This document shows positions 47,935 to 56,843 of a stretch of DNA of 64,000 bases, piece by piece. The notes under the pieces were generated by a model. The model worked only from the letters and a program-made list of their open reading frames with translations. It was not told the DNA's origin and did not search any database. Source of the stretch: Listeria sp. PSOL-1. Lineage in GTDB: Bacteria > Bacillota > Bacilli > Lactobacillales > Listeriaceae. The position numbers were made by a program, and so were the translations under genes. The DNA lies in contig NZ_LR760298.1 of NCBI RefSeq assembly GCF_902806445.1, positions 62,001-126,000 of the forward strand, read 5' to 3'. Positions within the stretch are counted from its first letter, which is position 1, and every line of letters starts with the position of its first letter.

Positions 47935-48510
47935 ATGATTACAAATGAAACCATAATGAATGCGACTTTAAAAATGATCGCTAAAAACGGGATAAAAGGT
48001 TCAACAACGAGACAACTTGCTGAAGCTGCTGAAATTAATGAGGCTACGATTTTCAAGAAATTTAAAAATAAAGAAAATCTAATCCACTTAACACTTGAGA
48101 TGCAGGCGGATATGATCAAACAAGAAATTGAGCAGTTTTTTAATCGGCCGTTTTGCGAAGTGGACTATTTCCTAAAACAAACCTATCAATTTATAGCTAG
48201 CCTTTATGAAAAGTACCGTGATTTTATGATGGTTTCGCTAAAAGAAGTCGGAAGTCGTGATATGGCTTTCATTGATCCTTCCGTTGTAGAATACCTTCAT
48301 GATAAGGTCAGAAAAAAGGTACAACAGCTTTTTGGAAAAGAAGAGAGCTCTATTTCGGAATCAATTTCTCTTGTTTTAAATAGTGTGATTTTATTTATAA
48401 TGGTTGAAAAAGTGAAAGCAGATTTATATGGTCGCAAATCTAAAATTAAGGCAAATGCTGAGGAATTGACAAATGTACTTAAAAAGTTAGCGATAACATC
48501 ACAACTTTAG
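47935..48510 (+). CDS. TetR family regulator (first)
   Basis: 191 residues. Helix-turn-helix GIKGSTTRQLAEAAEINEATIFKKF at about 20-45, all-helical ligand domain after. ATG 47935 is chosen; GAAAGGGCGG lies upstream. It is 12 bases before a second TetR gene and 700 bases before an efflux pump. A palindromic operator overlaps its promoter. Confidence 0.85.
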   Translation: MITNETIMNATLKMIAKNGIKGSTTRQLAEAAEINEATIFKKFKNKENLIHLTLEMQADMIKQEIEQFFNRPFCEVDYFLKQTYQFIASLYEKYRDFMMVSLKEVGSRDMAFIDPSVVEYLHDKVRKKVQQLFGKEESSISESISLVLNSVILFIMVEKVKADLYGRKSKIKANAEELTNVLKKLAITSQL

Positions 48511-48522
48511 GAGAATAAAATT

Positions 48523-49146
48523 ATGAAACCTCAAGTTACGAAAAATAGAATTATTGAAGCTGCATGGACTTTGCTAGAAGAAAAAGGAATAGCTGGGTTT
48601 TCAATGCGTAAATTGGCTGAATTTGCGAATATGACTGTTTCATCTTTATATTATCATTTTAAAAGTAAAGAAGTGTTATTTGCGGAGCTTATCAATCAAG
48701 CTAGTGCTGAAATTGCATATCCGGTAGCAGAACGAACTTGGCAGGAGCGCTTGGCTAAATATGCAGACAATATTTTAGTATGTCTCGAAAAATACCCGGA
48801 TTTAGCACAGCTTTTAATGGATTATCCGCCAACAAGCCGTAATTATTTAAAATTATTGGATAATCTTTTAATGATTATTGATCACTTGGAAATGAAGGAA
48901 GAAGAAAAGTTTTTTGCAATGAACGTTTATATCAATTATATTTGTACGTTTAAAGTAGATGCTGAGCGTTTTGAGAAAACAGGAACGCCATTTATTGCGG
49001 ATGAAAAAGAAAGGCAAGTGGAGCTTCCATTTTTAAGCCATTATAAAGAGATAGGCGCATACCAATCTTTGGATAGTAAAGAAATGTTTGTTTTTGGGCT
49101 AAAATTGATTTTAACAGGAATAGAACAAAGTGAAAAAAATCGGTAA
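48523..49146 (+). CDS. TetR family regulator (second)
   Basis: 207 residues, helix-turn-helix GFSMRKLAEFANMTVSSLYYHF. C-terminal part resembles TetR/TetR_C drug-binding forms. It is cotranscribed with the first TetR gene and stands right before the DHA2 pump gene, the probable target. Confidence 0.87.
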   Translation: MKPQVTKNRIIEAAWTLLEEKGIAGFSMRKLAEFANMTVSSLYYHFKSKEVLFAELINQASAEIAYPVAERTWQERLAKYADNILVCLEKYPDLAQLLMDYPPTSRNYLKLLDNLLMIIDHLEMKEEEKFFAMNVYINYICTFKVDAERFEKTGTPFIADEKERQVELPFLSHYKEIGAYQSLDSKEMFVFGLKLILTGIEQSEKNR

Positions 49147-49169
49147 CGATTTTTTTCTTTACAAATAAT

Positions 49170-49203
49170 TCGAACGGTGTTATTGTTTTTATCGAACGAT
49201 GTT
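49170..49203 (+). promoter_or_regulatory. Repeated TCGAACGrTGTT boxes before the efflux gene
   Basis: TCGAACGGTGTT (49170-49181) and TCGAACGATGTT (49192-49203), direct repeats 22 bases apart, about two helical turns. Each contains the small palindrome AACnnnGTT. Likely operators for one of the two TetR proteins. Confidence 0.55.
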
Positions 49204-49223
49204 TTAGAAAAGAGGCGATAAAA

Positions 49224-50630
49224 ATGGATACAACAGATTTTGAATTAAAAAAAGTAATCCCATCAGTTTTAACAATTGCGCTTGGAATGCTGCTTGTTAT
49301 GATGGATACAACAATTATGAATGTAGCTTTACCGCGGATTCAATCGGCTTTTCATTCAACTTTAGCTACTTCACAGTGGACGATTACTGCCTATACATTA
49401 GCTATGGCAACAGTTATTCCTTATGCGGGGTTTTTAGCTGATCGCTTTTCAGTTAAACGGGTTTTTGGAGTGGCAATTTTATTTTTTACAATAGCATCTT
49501 TTTTTGCTGGGGTCTCTACATCACTGACGCAGTTAATCATTTTTCGAATTTTACAAGGTGTATTTGGAGGAGTTGTTGGTCCTCTTGGAATAGCTATTTC
49601 TTTTCGAATTATTCCAATGGAGAAAAGAGGCAGTATGATGGGCTTTCTGGGGTTACCCATGTTAATTGCTCCAATAGTAGGTCCAGCGTTTTCTGGTTGG
49701 TTGATCGCTAATTTTAGCTGGCATACTATTTTTATGATTAATATCCCAATTGGTATGATTGCACTTCTTATGGTTCGTTTTCTCTTACCACGTTTTAAAG
49801 CCAATCATTCTGCTAAGATTGACATAAAAGGTGCTATTTTTTCGCCTTTTGCCTTTCCATTTTTAATTTATGGTATTCACTTAGGGACAGATCACGGCTT
49901 CACTTCGACGAGTACACTGCTTTTTTTATTAATTGGTTTAGTGATGTTAACGATATTTATCATGATTGAATGGTTTGCGGAATTTCCTTTGCTTCACATT
50001 AAAGCTTTTAAAATTAGTGAATTTCGAAAAGGTATTGTTCTTATGTGGTTAAATCAAATTGCAGTATTTGGATCGATGTTACTTATTCCTTTATATTTGC
50101 AAAATATTTGTGGCTATTCATCGTTTCAAGCAGGTTTAATGATGGTGCCTCAAGCCATCGCTGGTTTTATTGGCATGATTGTAGGTGGGAGAATTTATGA
50201 TCAATATGGAGCAAAGTTTGCTGCATTACCAGGATTTTTGATGACAGGCATTAGTTTGGGTTTATTAGCACAATTGCAAGCAACGTCAGCGCCATTTTAT
50301 TTATTCATTGCTGTTATTTTCCTGGGATTGGGGCAAGGTTTAGTCAATATGCAGATAAATAACCATGCTTTGCAATCTGTACCGATGAAATTTATTAGTC
50401 GTGTAACCCCTTTATCTAATGAAATGTTGCAAGTTGTCAATTCTCTTTCAGTAGCATTTTTAACTGCATTTTTGACAAAGCAAATTAGTTCAGCAAAAAT
50501 GGTTTCACTGAAAGGCGCAAGTATATTAGGGTATCATCACACATTTCTTTTATTAATGGCTTTTATTATGATGGGGATTATGTTGACTTGTTTTTTGAAG
50601 ACGAAGCAAAGTTTGGTGAATAAAGCGTAA
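49224..50630 (+). CDS. MFS drug efflux transporter, DHA2 (EmrB/LmrB type)
   Basis: 468 residues with 14 predicted membrane helices. Helix 1 has MMDTTIMNVALPRIQ, the DHA2 signature; motif A ADRFSVKRVF; motif C in helix 5 (FLGLPMLIAPIVGPAFSGWL). Exports lipophilic drugs with proton exchange. Preceded by AGAGGCG. Regulated by the TetR pair upstream, by position. Confidence 0.92.
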   Translation: MDTTDFELKKVIPSVLTIALGMLLVMMDTTIMNVALPRIQSAFHSTLATSQWTITAYTLAMATVIPYAGFLADRFSVKRVFGVAILFFTIASFFAGVSTSLTQLIIFRILQGVFGGVVGPLGIAISFRIIPMEKRGSMMGFLGLPMLIAPIVGPAFSGWLIANFSWHTIFMINIPIGMIALLMVRFLLPRFKANHSAKIDIKGAIFSPFAFPFLIYGIHLGTDHGFTSTSTLLFLLIGLVMLTIFIMIEWFAEFPLLHIKAFKISEFRKGIVLMWLNQIAVFGSMLLIPLYLQNICGYSSFQAGLMMVPQAIAGFIGMIVGGRIYDQYGAKFAALPGFLMTGISLGLLAQLQATSAPFYLFIAVIFLGLGQGLVNMQINNHALQSVPMKFISRVTPLSNEMLQVVNSLSVAFLTAFLTKQISSAKMVSLKGASILGYHHTFLLLMAFIMMGIMLTCFLKTKQSLVNKA

Positions 50631-50684
50631 TAACATGAACCATTGAAATGCACGATTAACATAAAAACAATTAGCCCAAAAAAT

Positions 50685-50722
50685 CCCAAAGATGACTAAT
50701 CGAGTATCTTTGGGGGTTTTTT
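50685..50722 (+). terminator. Terminator after the DHA2 gene
   Basis: CCCAAAGAT (50685-50693) with ATCTTTGGG (50706-50714), then GGTTTTTT. Confidence 0.93.
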
Positions 50723-50752
50723 AGCTACTTAATTGTGAGGGGAAGACTGAGC

Positions 50753-51526
50753 TTAGAGTGCTTTTAATGCCTTTAGTGCTTGATTAACTGAATGATAGGT
50801 TGCGACTTTTTCTAAGGAGTCTTTAGCATTTGTCCATTCTTGTACGAGCTTTGGGCTTAGGCCAGTAATAATTGATTGAATTCCAAGCAAGTTTAATGTT
50901 TTATAGAAAGCAACAATATCATCGATAATATTTTTATGGTAGGTAATTAATCCAGTAAAATCTAAAATTAAATGATCCATATCGTGAGCCTGAAAATACT
51001 GTAAACTTTTTTTGATAAGTACATTCATTCTTTCATTATCAATATCACCAATAATTGGAAGAATGGTAATCCGATGATTGATCGGGATGATTGGAGCAGT
51101 TAAGTTTTCAATGACTTGTTGATATTTTTCCATTTTTTGTTTTAATAAAATAGATTCAGTAACATCTTTTTGTGTACCGAAATAATAAAAATTTCCTTTT
51201 TCATCATAAATGGGCTGAATGGTTAGTTCATTATAAAAAGGTTCGCCACTTTTTTTATAATTTTTTAATGTGCAGGTGATTCTTCTTTTTGATTGAATCG
51301 CTTTTCTTATATCAGCTAACGGCTCTTTATAGGTATCTCCACCTTGCAGTATGTGACCATTTTGACCAATAATCTCTTCTTTTGAGTATCCTGTTAAGTT
51401 TTCAAAAGCTTGATTGACAAAAATAAATGGATTTCCAGGCAACTGAGGGTCTGAAATAATTGCAGAAGTTGGGGATAAGTAAAGTGCTTCAGACATGGCT
51501 TCAATAGGAATTACATATTCTTTCAC
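50753..51526 (-). CDS. LOV-like PAS plus STAS protein (YtvA/Lmo0799-like) lacking the LOV cysteine
   Basis: 257 residues. PAS/LOV domain (about 18-125), linker helix, STAS domain (about 148-255), as in the blue-light sensors YtvA and Lmo0799, which act on SigB through the stressosome. The conserved GxNCRFLQG is here GQNGHILQG: the flavin-adduct cysteine is glycine (G57). Flavin-contact residues N89, N99 and Q119 remain. In the STAS part the RsbR-type phosphothreonines are also missing (GDIDN, and YHKN in place of DTMV). So it likely binds FMN but cannot form the cysteinyl adduct. GTG start after AAGGAGTG. Single gene. Confidence 0.85.
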   Translation of the reverse strand: MKEYVIPIEAMSEALYLSPTSAIISDPQLPGNPFIFVNQAFENLTGYSKEEIIGQNGHILQGGDTYKEPLADIRKAIQSKRRITCTLKNYKKSGEPFYNELTIQPIYDEKGNFYYFGTQKDVTESILLKQKMEKYQQVIENLTAPIIPINHRITILPIIGDIDNERMNVLIKKSLQYFQAHDMDHLILDFTGLITYHKNIIDDIVAFYKTLNLLGIQSIITGLSPKLVQEWTNAKDSLEKVATYHSVNQALKALKAL

Positions 51527-51726
51527 AGATAGTGCACTCCTTTTTTATATTAAATCCCATTTTTAGTATATGTTTAAAACATAAAATACAATTCTATTAT
51601 ATAGTAAAATAGGATGCTATTACAAATAGAATAAAAAAAGATTTTTTTCATTTTTTTAGTTAATTTTTATTTTCTATATAAAATAATGAAATGAAAAGAG
51701 TTTAGGAGATAAATAAAAATTTAAAA

Positions 51727-51793
51727 GGTTTGCCAGACTTCCGGTTCTCATATACGGCTTGTACGTATGTGAGAGCCAGAAGTCTGACAAACC
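51727..51793. repeat. Long hairpin related to the dispersed repeat, copy B
   Basis: Nearly perfect 29-bp inverted repeat: GGTTTGCCAGACTTCCGG onward (51727-51755) against CCGGAAGTCTG-type complement (51765-51793). It shares TTTGCCAGACTTCCGGTTC with copies near 21768 and 62850. It is the terminator of the PTS operon on the minus strand. Confidence 0.8.
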
Positions 51794-51835
51794 TCTTTGG
51801 ATGCGTTATGCGATCTTTTTAAAGAGCATTTGTTT

Positions 51836-53143
51836 TTAAACTTGTTTATTTTCCTCTTTTAAAAGCGTTTCTTTTTCGCGGCGTGTCTCTTGAATTTGTG
51901 CAACTTTAGCAAATGGTAGAAAAATTAAAACTGAAAGAGCTAAGTTGACTGCTGCAAGGATCCCCCCTGCGATGCTTTGTGTTGCAAGCGCGCCTCCGAT
52001 GATTGGTGGTGTTGTCCAAGGGGTAATGATCGTTGCGGGAGGCACCAAACCGCTCAGAGTTGCAAGATAAGCAACGGTGACAAGGACAATTGGTGTTAAA
52101 ATATAAGGAATAAACATAATTGGATTTAAAACAATTGGCAAACCGAACATCATTGGCTCATTTATGTTAAAGATACCAGGTGCTGCAGATAGTTTAGATA
52201 CTGTCATATAGGCTTTGTGTTTACGGGCAACGATAAATATGGCAATGATTAATCCGAGTGTTGCGCCAGTACCACCTAAATTAACAAATGAATCAAAGAA
52301 AGGTTTGTTAACAATATAAGGAATTTTTTTCCCAGCTTCTAATGCTGCGACATTGGCTTCAATCGCTGTTACGTTAATCGATTGCATAAATGGATCGATA
52401 ATATTTGCTCCGTGAAGTCCAAAGAACCAAAGAAAGGATGAAAGAAACGCTAACAGAATCGCTGCTGGCAAAGAATTAGCCAGTCCCATAAATGGTTCTT
52501 GAATCAGTGTATAGAATGAACTTACTAAATTACTAACACCGAATGCTTGGAATAAGGCTGTAATTAAAGCAAAAATCGCAACAGTAATCATCGTTGGAAA
52601 TAAAGCTGCAAATGAACGGGCAACAGCTGGTGGAACGCCATCAGGCATCTTGATGATTAGCTTTGGACTGCCACTTAGGCGTGTGAAAATTTCTGTAGAA
52701 AGAAGAGCAACAATAAGCGCTAGAAAAAGTCCAGTAGAACCTAAACCAGCAACACCAGGGATTCCTTTTGCGTCAGGTGCAATAGCTCCAATGGTAAAGT
52801 ATGTAGCAACAGAAACAGTACCTGATGAAAGGGCATCTTTTCCGTAAGATTTGGCAAGATTATAAGCCACCGTAAAAGCAATTAATAAACCAAGGATAGC
52901 AAAAGTCCCACTCCAAATGTCTGCACCAAATGCTTGCCATTTCCCTTCACCAAAAAGGCCATTCATAAACTTTTGATATACTTTTAATGGAAAATTATTA
53001 ATCAGTACCGCAAAAGAACCTAAAATCATCAGTGGCATTGTTGTAATAAAACCATCACGTATCGCTACTAAATGTCGTTGTCCGCCGATTTTAGCTGCAT
53101 ATGGAATAAAATATTTTTCCATAAAAGCAATAAACCCATTCAT
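51836..53143 (-). CDS. PTS lactose/cellobiose-type IIC component
   Basis: 435 residues, integral membrane sugar permease of the Lac family. Ten predicted helices; NEPMMFGLP and the GTGATLGL stretch are typical. Transports and phosphorylates a beta-glucoside or chitobiose-type sugar with IIB and an unlinked IIA. 48 bases after the IIB gene, same operon. No glycosidase is next to it. Confidence 0.92.
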   Translation of the reverse strand: MNGFIAFMEKYFIPYAAKIGGQRHLVAIRDGFITTMPLMILGSFAVLINNFPLKVYQKFMNGLFGEGKWQAFGADIWSGTFAILGLLIAFTVAYNLAKSYGKDALSSGTVSVATYFTIGAIAPDAKGIPGVAGLGSTGLFLALIVALLSTEIFTRLSGSPKLIIKMPDGVPPAVARSFAALFPTMITVAIFALITALFQAFGVSNLVSSFYTLIQEPFMGLANSLPAAILLAFLSSFLWFFGLHGANIIDPFMQSINVTAIEANVAALEAGKKIPYIVNKPFFDSFVNLGGTGATLGLIIAIFIVARKHKAYMTVSKLSAAPGIFNINEPMMFGLPIVLNPIMFIPYILTPIVLVTVAYLATLSGLVPPATIITPWTTPPIIGGALATQSIAGGILAAVNLALSVLIFLPFAKVAQIQETRREKETLLKEENKQV

Positions 53144-53191
53144 TTATAAGATCTCCTTTTTTTACAATCCATAAAAGATTGTTTGATAACG

Positions 53192-53497
53192 TTATTTTAA
53201 AAGTTCGAGTGCTTTCTGTAATACGTTTTCACCGTTCATCATGCCATAATCTGTGCTATCAATAACTGCAAGTGGAATCCCTTTTGGTTCTACTTTTTGC
53301 TTCATGCTATTTTCTAAAAAGCGAACTTGTGGTCCAAGTAACAAGACATCGATTTCGTCAAAATGTGAAGCTGCTTCTGCCTCCGCTACAGCAAAGATTT
53401 TTGCTTCTACCCCTTTTTCTTTAGCAGCTTTCTCCATTTTTGTTACTAATAAACTGGTGCTCATTCCAGCAGAGCAAACTAACATAATTGTTTTCAT
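53192..53497 (-). CDS. PTS lactose/cellobiose-type IIB component
   Basis: 101 residues, cytosolic. Phosphorylated Cys in MLVCSAGMSTSLLV (Cys 8). Preceded by AAAGGAGG. First gene of the operon, with a sigma-54-type promoter upstream. IIA is not encoded nearby. Confidence 0.93.
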   Translation of the reverse strand: MKTIMLVCSAGMSTSLLVTKMEKAAKEKGVEAKIFAVAEAEAASHFDEIDVLLLGPQVRFLENSMKQKVEPKGIPLAVIDSTDYGMMNGENVLQKALELLK

Positions 53498-53533
53498 TAT
53501 TTTGTCCTCCTTTAACTTTATATTAAATATAAA

Positions 53534-53550
53534 AGCAAAAAGTGTGCCAA
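53534..53550 (-). promoter_or_regulatory. Sigma-54 (RpoN/SigL) promoter of the PTS operon
   Basis: On the minus strand TTGGCAC-ACTTT-TTGCT matches the -24/-12 consensus TGGCAC-N5-TTGCW exactly in the GG and GC positions. It lies 37 bases before the IIB start. Listeria SigL serves sugar PTS operons with LevR/ManR-type activators; no such gene is in the window. Confidence 0.85.
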
Positions 53551-53565
53551 CTTAAAATGGTGTTC

Positions 53566-53579
53566 TGATAACGGTTTCA
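53566..53579. promoter_or_regulatory. cre site (CcpA)
   Basis: TGATAACGGTTTCA matches TGWNANCGNTNWCA at every position. It lies just upstream of the sigma-54 promoter, where a bound CcpA could block an activator. Confidence 0.8.
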
Positions 53580-53600
53580 AAAGATGGAGGAGGTTACACA

Positions 53601-53663
53601 ATGAAACCTATCTGTGTAAAAATTACACAGATAGGTTTTTTACTAAAAAATAAGTTAGGATGA
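53601..53663 (+). other. 20-codon frame with strong RBS, containing a terminator
   Basis: GGAGGAGG (53586-53593), seven bases, then ATG 53601 and 20 codons (MKPICVKITQIGFLLKNKLG) to TGA 53661. Codons 2-13 are the hairpin AAACCTATCTGTGTAA (53604-53619) with TTACACAGATAGGTTT (53623-53638), followed by six T: an intrinsic terminator inside the frame. Could be a leader peptide with attenuation, or only the terminator of the ligase gene (minus strand). Confidence 0.45.
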
Positions 53664-53682
53664 GGGAGGCTATATTTTGGAT

Positions 53683-55209
53683 TTATTCAGATTGGGTAAG
53701 TGCTTTTTCTAAACGCAGCCGTTGTACTTTCATTGTTGCTGTTCTAGGAATCTTATCGTAATCCATCATGATTGGTTCGTTTAAATGAGGGAAGTCAGAA
53801 ATTGCGGCAAACCAACGATCAAAGTCCATTTTTTGACCTGCTCGCACTGAAACAATGGGCTGTGGTTTCCCTTCTTTGCCACGAATAATGATCACTTCAT
53901 CTAAAAAAGTTAATTGGTCAAGCAATCGGTCTTCAATGGCGAGTGTACTATCAATCGTTTGGATAAGGTCTACTTGGCGATCGAGTAAAGATAAGCTGCC
54001 TAAACGATTTTTTACACCGTAATCACCACTGTCCCACCATTTTCCGTAGACGTTTTCATTAAAGCGCTGGTCTTCATTAAAATAAGTAAGCGCTCGTCCT
54101 TTTGATAGCATTTGGATATTTCCCGGCGTTCCAGCAGCTTGAACTCGTCCGTTTTGATCTACAATACGAGCTTTCGTTAAACCTAGCATGCCAACCCCCA
54201 TGACGCGTGCATTTGCTCGCTTTAAGCTTGATTTAGTATGAAAACGCATGATCATAGGCCCGCACTCGCTTTGTCCATAAACTTGTAAGAAAATGGGCTT
54301 GCGGTATTTCGAAGTACGTAAAAAAATGGCCATTGTTTCTTTGTTAATTGCATCGAAAGTTGAATGATAGTACTTGACGCTAGCGAATACTTCAGGTTTT
54401 TCCTTAGCTAGTTGTGTCCACTGAACAAAATGGTTTGGGTGTGTCTCAATGATGAAAGGTTCGCATTTTCGTAGAACGAATGCCACGTTTTTAAGATTAG
54501 GATTTGCAATGGAAAGAAGTGGAAATCCTTTGGCCATGAGAGAGGAGATGCCAATGTTGAAACGTGAATGTACTGGCGAAATATGAAAAGCGACTAAACC
54601 ACGCTTACGGATTAAACTTAAGATGTTTTTTTGCCATTTAATACGCCATCCCATGGAATTTGCGGAGTGTGCAATTAATTTTGGGACACCAGTTGTTCCA
54701 GAAGTGTGTGTCATATAAGAAATCATGTCGTCTGGTAATTTTATTTGTGAAGAGAGGGTTTCAATGGTAATATCGTTAATTTTTTCAGCAAAGATAAGTT
54801 GATTCGTATCCAATTTTTGTAGCTGCTGACTTCTTTTTTGGGTGGCAAAGTCGCAAATCAACCACGGATTACCTAAGCGTTCGGTTAAAATATCCATGGT
54901 TTCCACGGGGAGATGTGGCGAAATCATGATTGGGACAGCACCAATATAAGCAAGGGCAACAGCGAGTAAATAAGTATCAAATTGGGCTGATTTATAAAGA
55001 ATGACCTTGTTGCTTTTTACAATACCTAATTTCTGCAATTGGCTTGCTTTTACGATTAGCGCTTTTTTGCTTTCTAAGTATGTGGTTGAAAGTGTAAGTT
55101 CTGGAAAGGAAGGAAGTGGTTCATCAAATTGGATGGTTTGATCAGGAAAACGCTCTGCTGATTTGGAAAAATTTGAAAATAGATTGAATGGTTCATATTT
55201 ATTAATCAT
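53683..55209 (-). CDS. AMP-forming acyl-CoA synthetase/ligase-like protein
   Basis: 508 residues, adenylate-forming family. Motif YMTHTSGTTGVPK (P-loop) and GQSECGP, WWDSGDYG, and DRQVD-like positions are visible. The C-terminal lysine is in PRTATMKVQRLRLEKAL. Activates a carboxylic acid by AMP; substrate unknown. L. monocytogenes has a similar gene beside tadA, as I recall; here it lies 26 kb away. Single gene, ATG 55209 with a poor binding site (AAGGGG). Confidence 0.82.
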   Translation of the reverse strand: MINKYEPFNLFSNFSKSAERFPDQTIQFDEPLPSFPELTLSTTYLESKKALIVKASQLQKLGIVKSNKVILYKSAQFDTYLLAVALAYIGAVPIMISPHLPVETMDILTERLGNPWLICDFATQKRSQQLQKLDTNQLIFAEKINDITIETLSSQIKLPDDMISYMTHTSGTTGVPKLIAHSANSMGWRIKWQKNILSLIRKRGLVAFHISPVHSRFNIGISSLMAKGFPLLSIANPNLKNVAFVLRKCEPFIIETHPNHFVQWTQLAKEKPEVFASVKYYHSTFDAINKETMAIFLRTSKYRKPIFLQVYGQSECGPMIMRFHTKSSLKRANARVMGVGMLGLTKARIVDQNGRVQAAGTPGNIQMLSKGRALTYFNEDQRFNENVYGKWWDSGDYGVKNRLGSLSLLDRQVDLIQTIDSTLAIEDRLLDQLTFLDEVIIIRGKEGKPQPIVSVRAGQKMDFDRWFAAISDFPHLNEPIMMDYDKIPRTATMKVQRLRLEKALTQSE

Positions 55210-55289
55210 TGAAAATCTGATTCCCCTTTATTCGTGAATATTGTTATTATAGCACTTCCTTTAACTTTACCAAAAGAAGGTGATAAACT

Positions 55290-55822
55290 TTATTTATTTT
55301 CTAATTGGCGTTCACCAAAAATGCCATAAAAGAAGATTTTGAGAATATCGTCGGCATATGGTAATAGCTCCGCTTTAGGACCATTTTTTTGAGCATATTT
55401 AATTCACATTTGTACATATAGAAAATCAGCACTTGGCTATTCAATGTATAGTCAATATATCTGGCTGATGCTCCTTCAGCAAACAAATGCTCTAGCAAAG
55501 GAATGATGTATTTATCGTTGTATATTTGCGCAAAATCTGGATCACGGGAGTATTCGGTCATGAAAGATTCATAATAATTTGGGTTCATATTTGTAGACAT
55601 ATCCGCTTCATTAAAAAGTAAATGTTTGATTTTTTCGGGAAAGGAAACATTACTGTAAATAAGCTTTTCAAAGTCTTTTGTTGCTTGCTCGATATAATAA
55701 AGAAAAACGCGTCTAGAAAGATTGTCTTTGCTTTCGAAATAATTGTAGATGGTTACTTGTGATACATCTTCTTCTTTTTGCTGGCGCCGTTTTTTAAAGC
55801 CGTTCATAAAATCATCGCTCAT
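55290..55822 (-). pseudogene. TetR family regulator, damaged twice
   Basis: Start MSDDFMNGFKKRRQQKE is joined directly to EDVSQVTIYNYFESKDNL: helices 1 and 2 of the DNA-binding domain, about 28 residues, seem deleted in frame. Near the end the frame breaks at a run of seven T (plus 55384-55390); with one more base it would read KKNGPKAELLPYADDILKIF, then FYGIFGERQLENK and stop at 55290. Both ends carry plausible TetR sequence, so the gene is decayed. It would have controlled the ABC exporter divergent from it. The run could also hide a sequencing error. Confidence 0.75.
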
Positions 55823-55937
55823 GGTTAGTGTAATAAATAATATGCAATAAAACAATAAAAGAATTTCATTATTATTTGTAAATAAAATAGTGTTTATATA
55901 TTAATATATTTCATAATTTTGACTGGGGGAGAATAAA

Positions 55938-56843
55938 ATGGCTGTGCTTGAAGTAGCAGATATCGTGAAAAAGTTTGGCAAAGTCACGGCATTAAATGGG
56001 GTTAATTTGACTTTAAACGAAGGAGAAATACTTGGTTTTATTGGCCCAAATGGTGCCGGGAAGTCCACGACAATTCGCATTTTATTAGGGATTATTAAGG
56101 CAAATCAAGGGAAAAGTAAGATTTTTGGACAAGATTCATGGAAAGATGCGGTTGAGATTCATAAACGCATCGCTTATGTGCCAGGAGATGTTGTCTTATG
56201 GCCCAATTTAAGCGGTGGTGAGGTTATCGATTTGTTGATGAAATTACGAGGGAGTTTCAATCGTTCTAAACGTGATGAGTTGTTACAACGTTTTAATCTC
56301 GATCCCACTAAAAAGTGTCGTACTTATTCTAAAGGAAACAGACAAAAAATAGCGTTAGTCGCAGCATTTGCAACAGATGCTGAACTTTATATTTTAGATG
56401 AGCCAACGTCTGGCCTTGATCCTTTAATGGAGAAAGTTTTCCAAGATTGTGTTTTTGAAGCAAAAAGTGCTGGAAAAAGCATTTTGTTATCAAGTCATAT
56501 TTTATCTGAGGTGGAAAAGCTTTGCGACAAAATAGCGATTATCCGCCAAGGTGAAATTATTGAAAGTGGTTCATTAAATGATATGCGCCATTTAACAAGA
56601 CTCAACCTACGAATTGAAACCAAGCAAGAAGTTGTAGGTTTAGCTGAAATGGAAGGCGTATATCATGTTAAGCATCAAGGAAATGAGCTTTTATTTCAGG
56701 TGGATTCAGAAAAGCTGAATGAACTGATTCAAAAGATAAGTCACTGTGGTGTAGTGAATTTAGAAAGTACACCCCCGACTTTAGAAGATGTTTTTATGCG
56801 CCATTATGACCACGTGGAAGAGGATGTGAGGAGCAATGGGTAA
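55938..56843 (+). CDS. ABC transporter ATP-binding protein
   Basis: 301 residues. Walker A GPNGAGKST, signature YSKGNRQKIALVAAFA (unusual SKG for SGG), Walker B LYILDEPTSGLD, H-loop SSHILSEV. A 90-residue C-terminal domain follows. Partner of the ABC-2 type permease downstream, overlapping by 8 bases. Similar to exporters linked to drug or polyketide-type compounds. Intact, though its partner and regulator are not. Confidence 0.9.
   Translation: MAVLEVADIVKKFGKVTALNGVNLTLNEGEILGFIGPNGAGKSTTIRILLGIIKANQGKSKIFGQDSWKDAVEIHKRIAYVPGDVVLWPNLSGGEVIDLLMKLRGSFNRSKRDELLQRFNLDPTKKCRTYSKGNRQKIALVAAFATDAELYILDEPTSGLDPLMEKVFQDCVFEAKSAGKSILLSSHILSEVEKLCDKIAIIRQGEIIESGSLNDMRHLTRLNLRIETKQEVVGLAEMEGVYHVKHQGNELLFQVDSEKLNELIQKISHCGVVNLESTPPTLEDVFMRHYDHVEEDVRSNG

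Noticed and set aside
51553-51580. SigB promoter before the LOV-STAS gene
   Set aside because: GTTT and GGGATT occur, but their spacing of 18 bases is outside the usual range.
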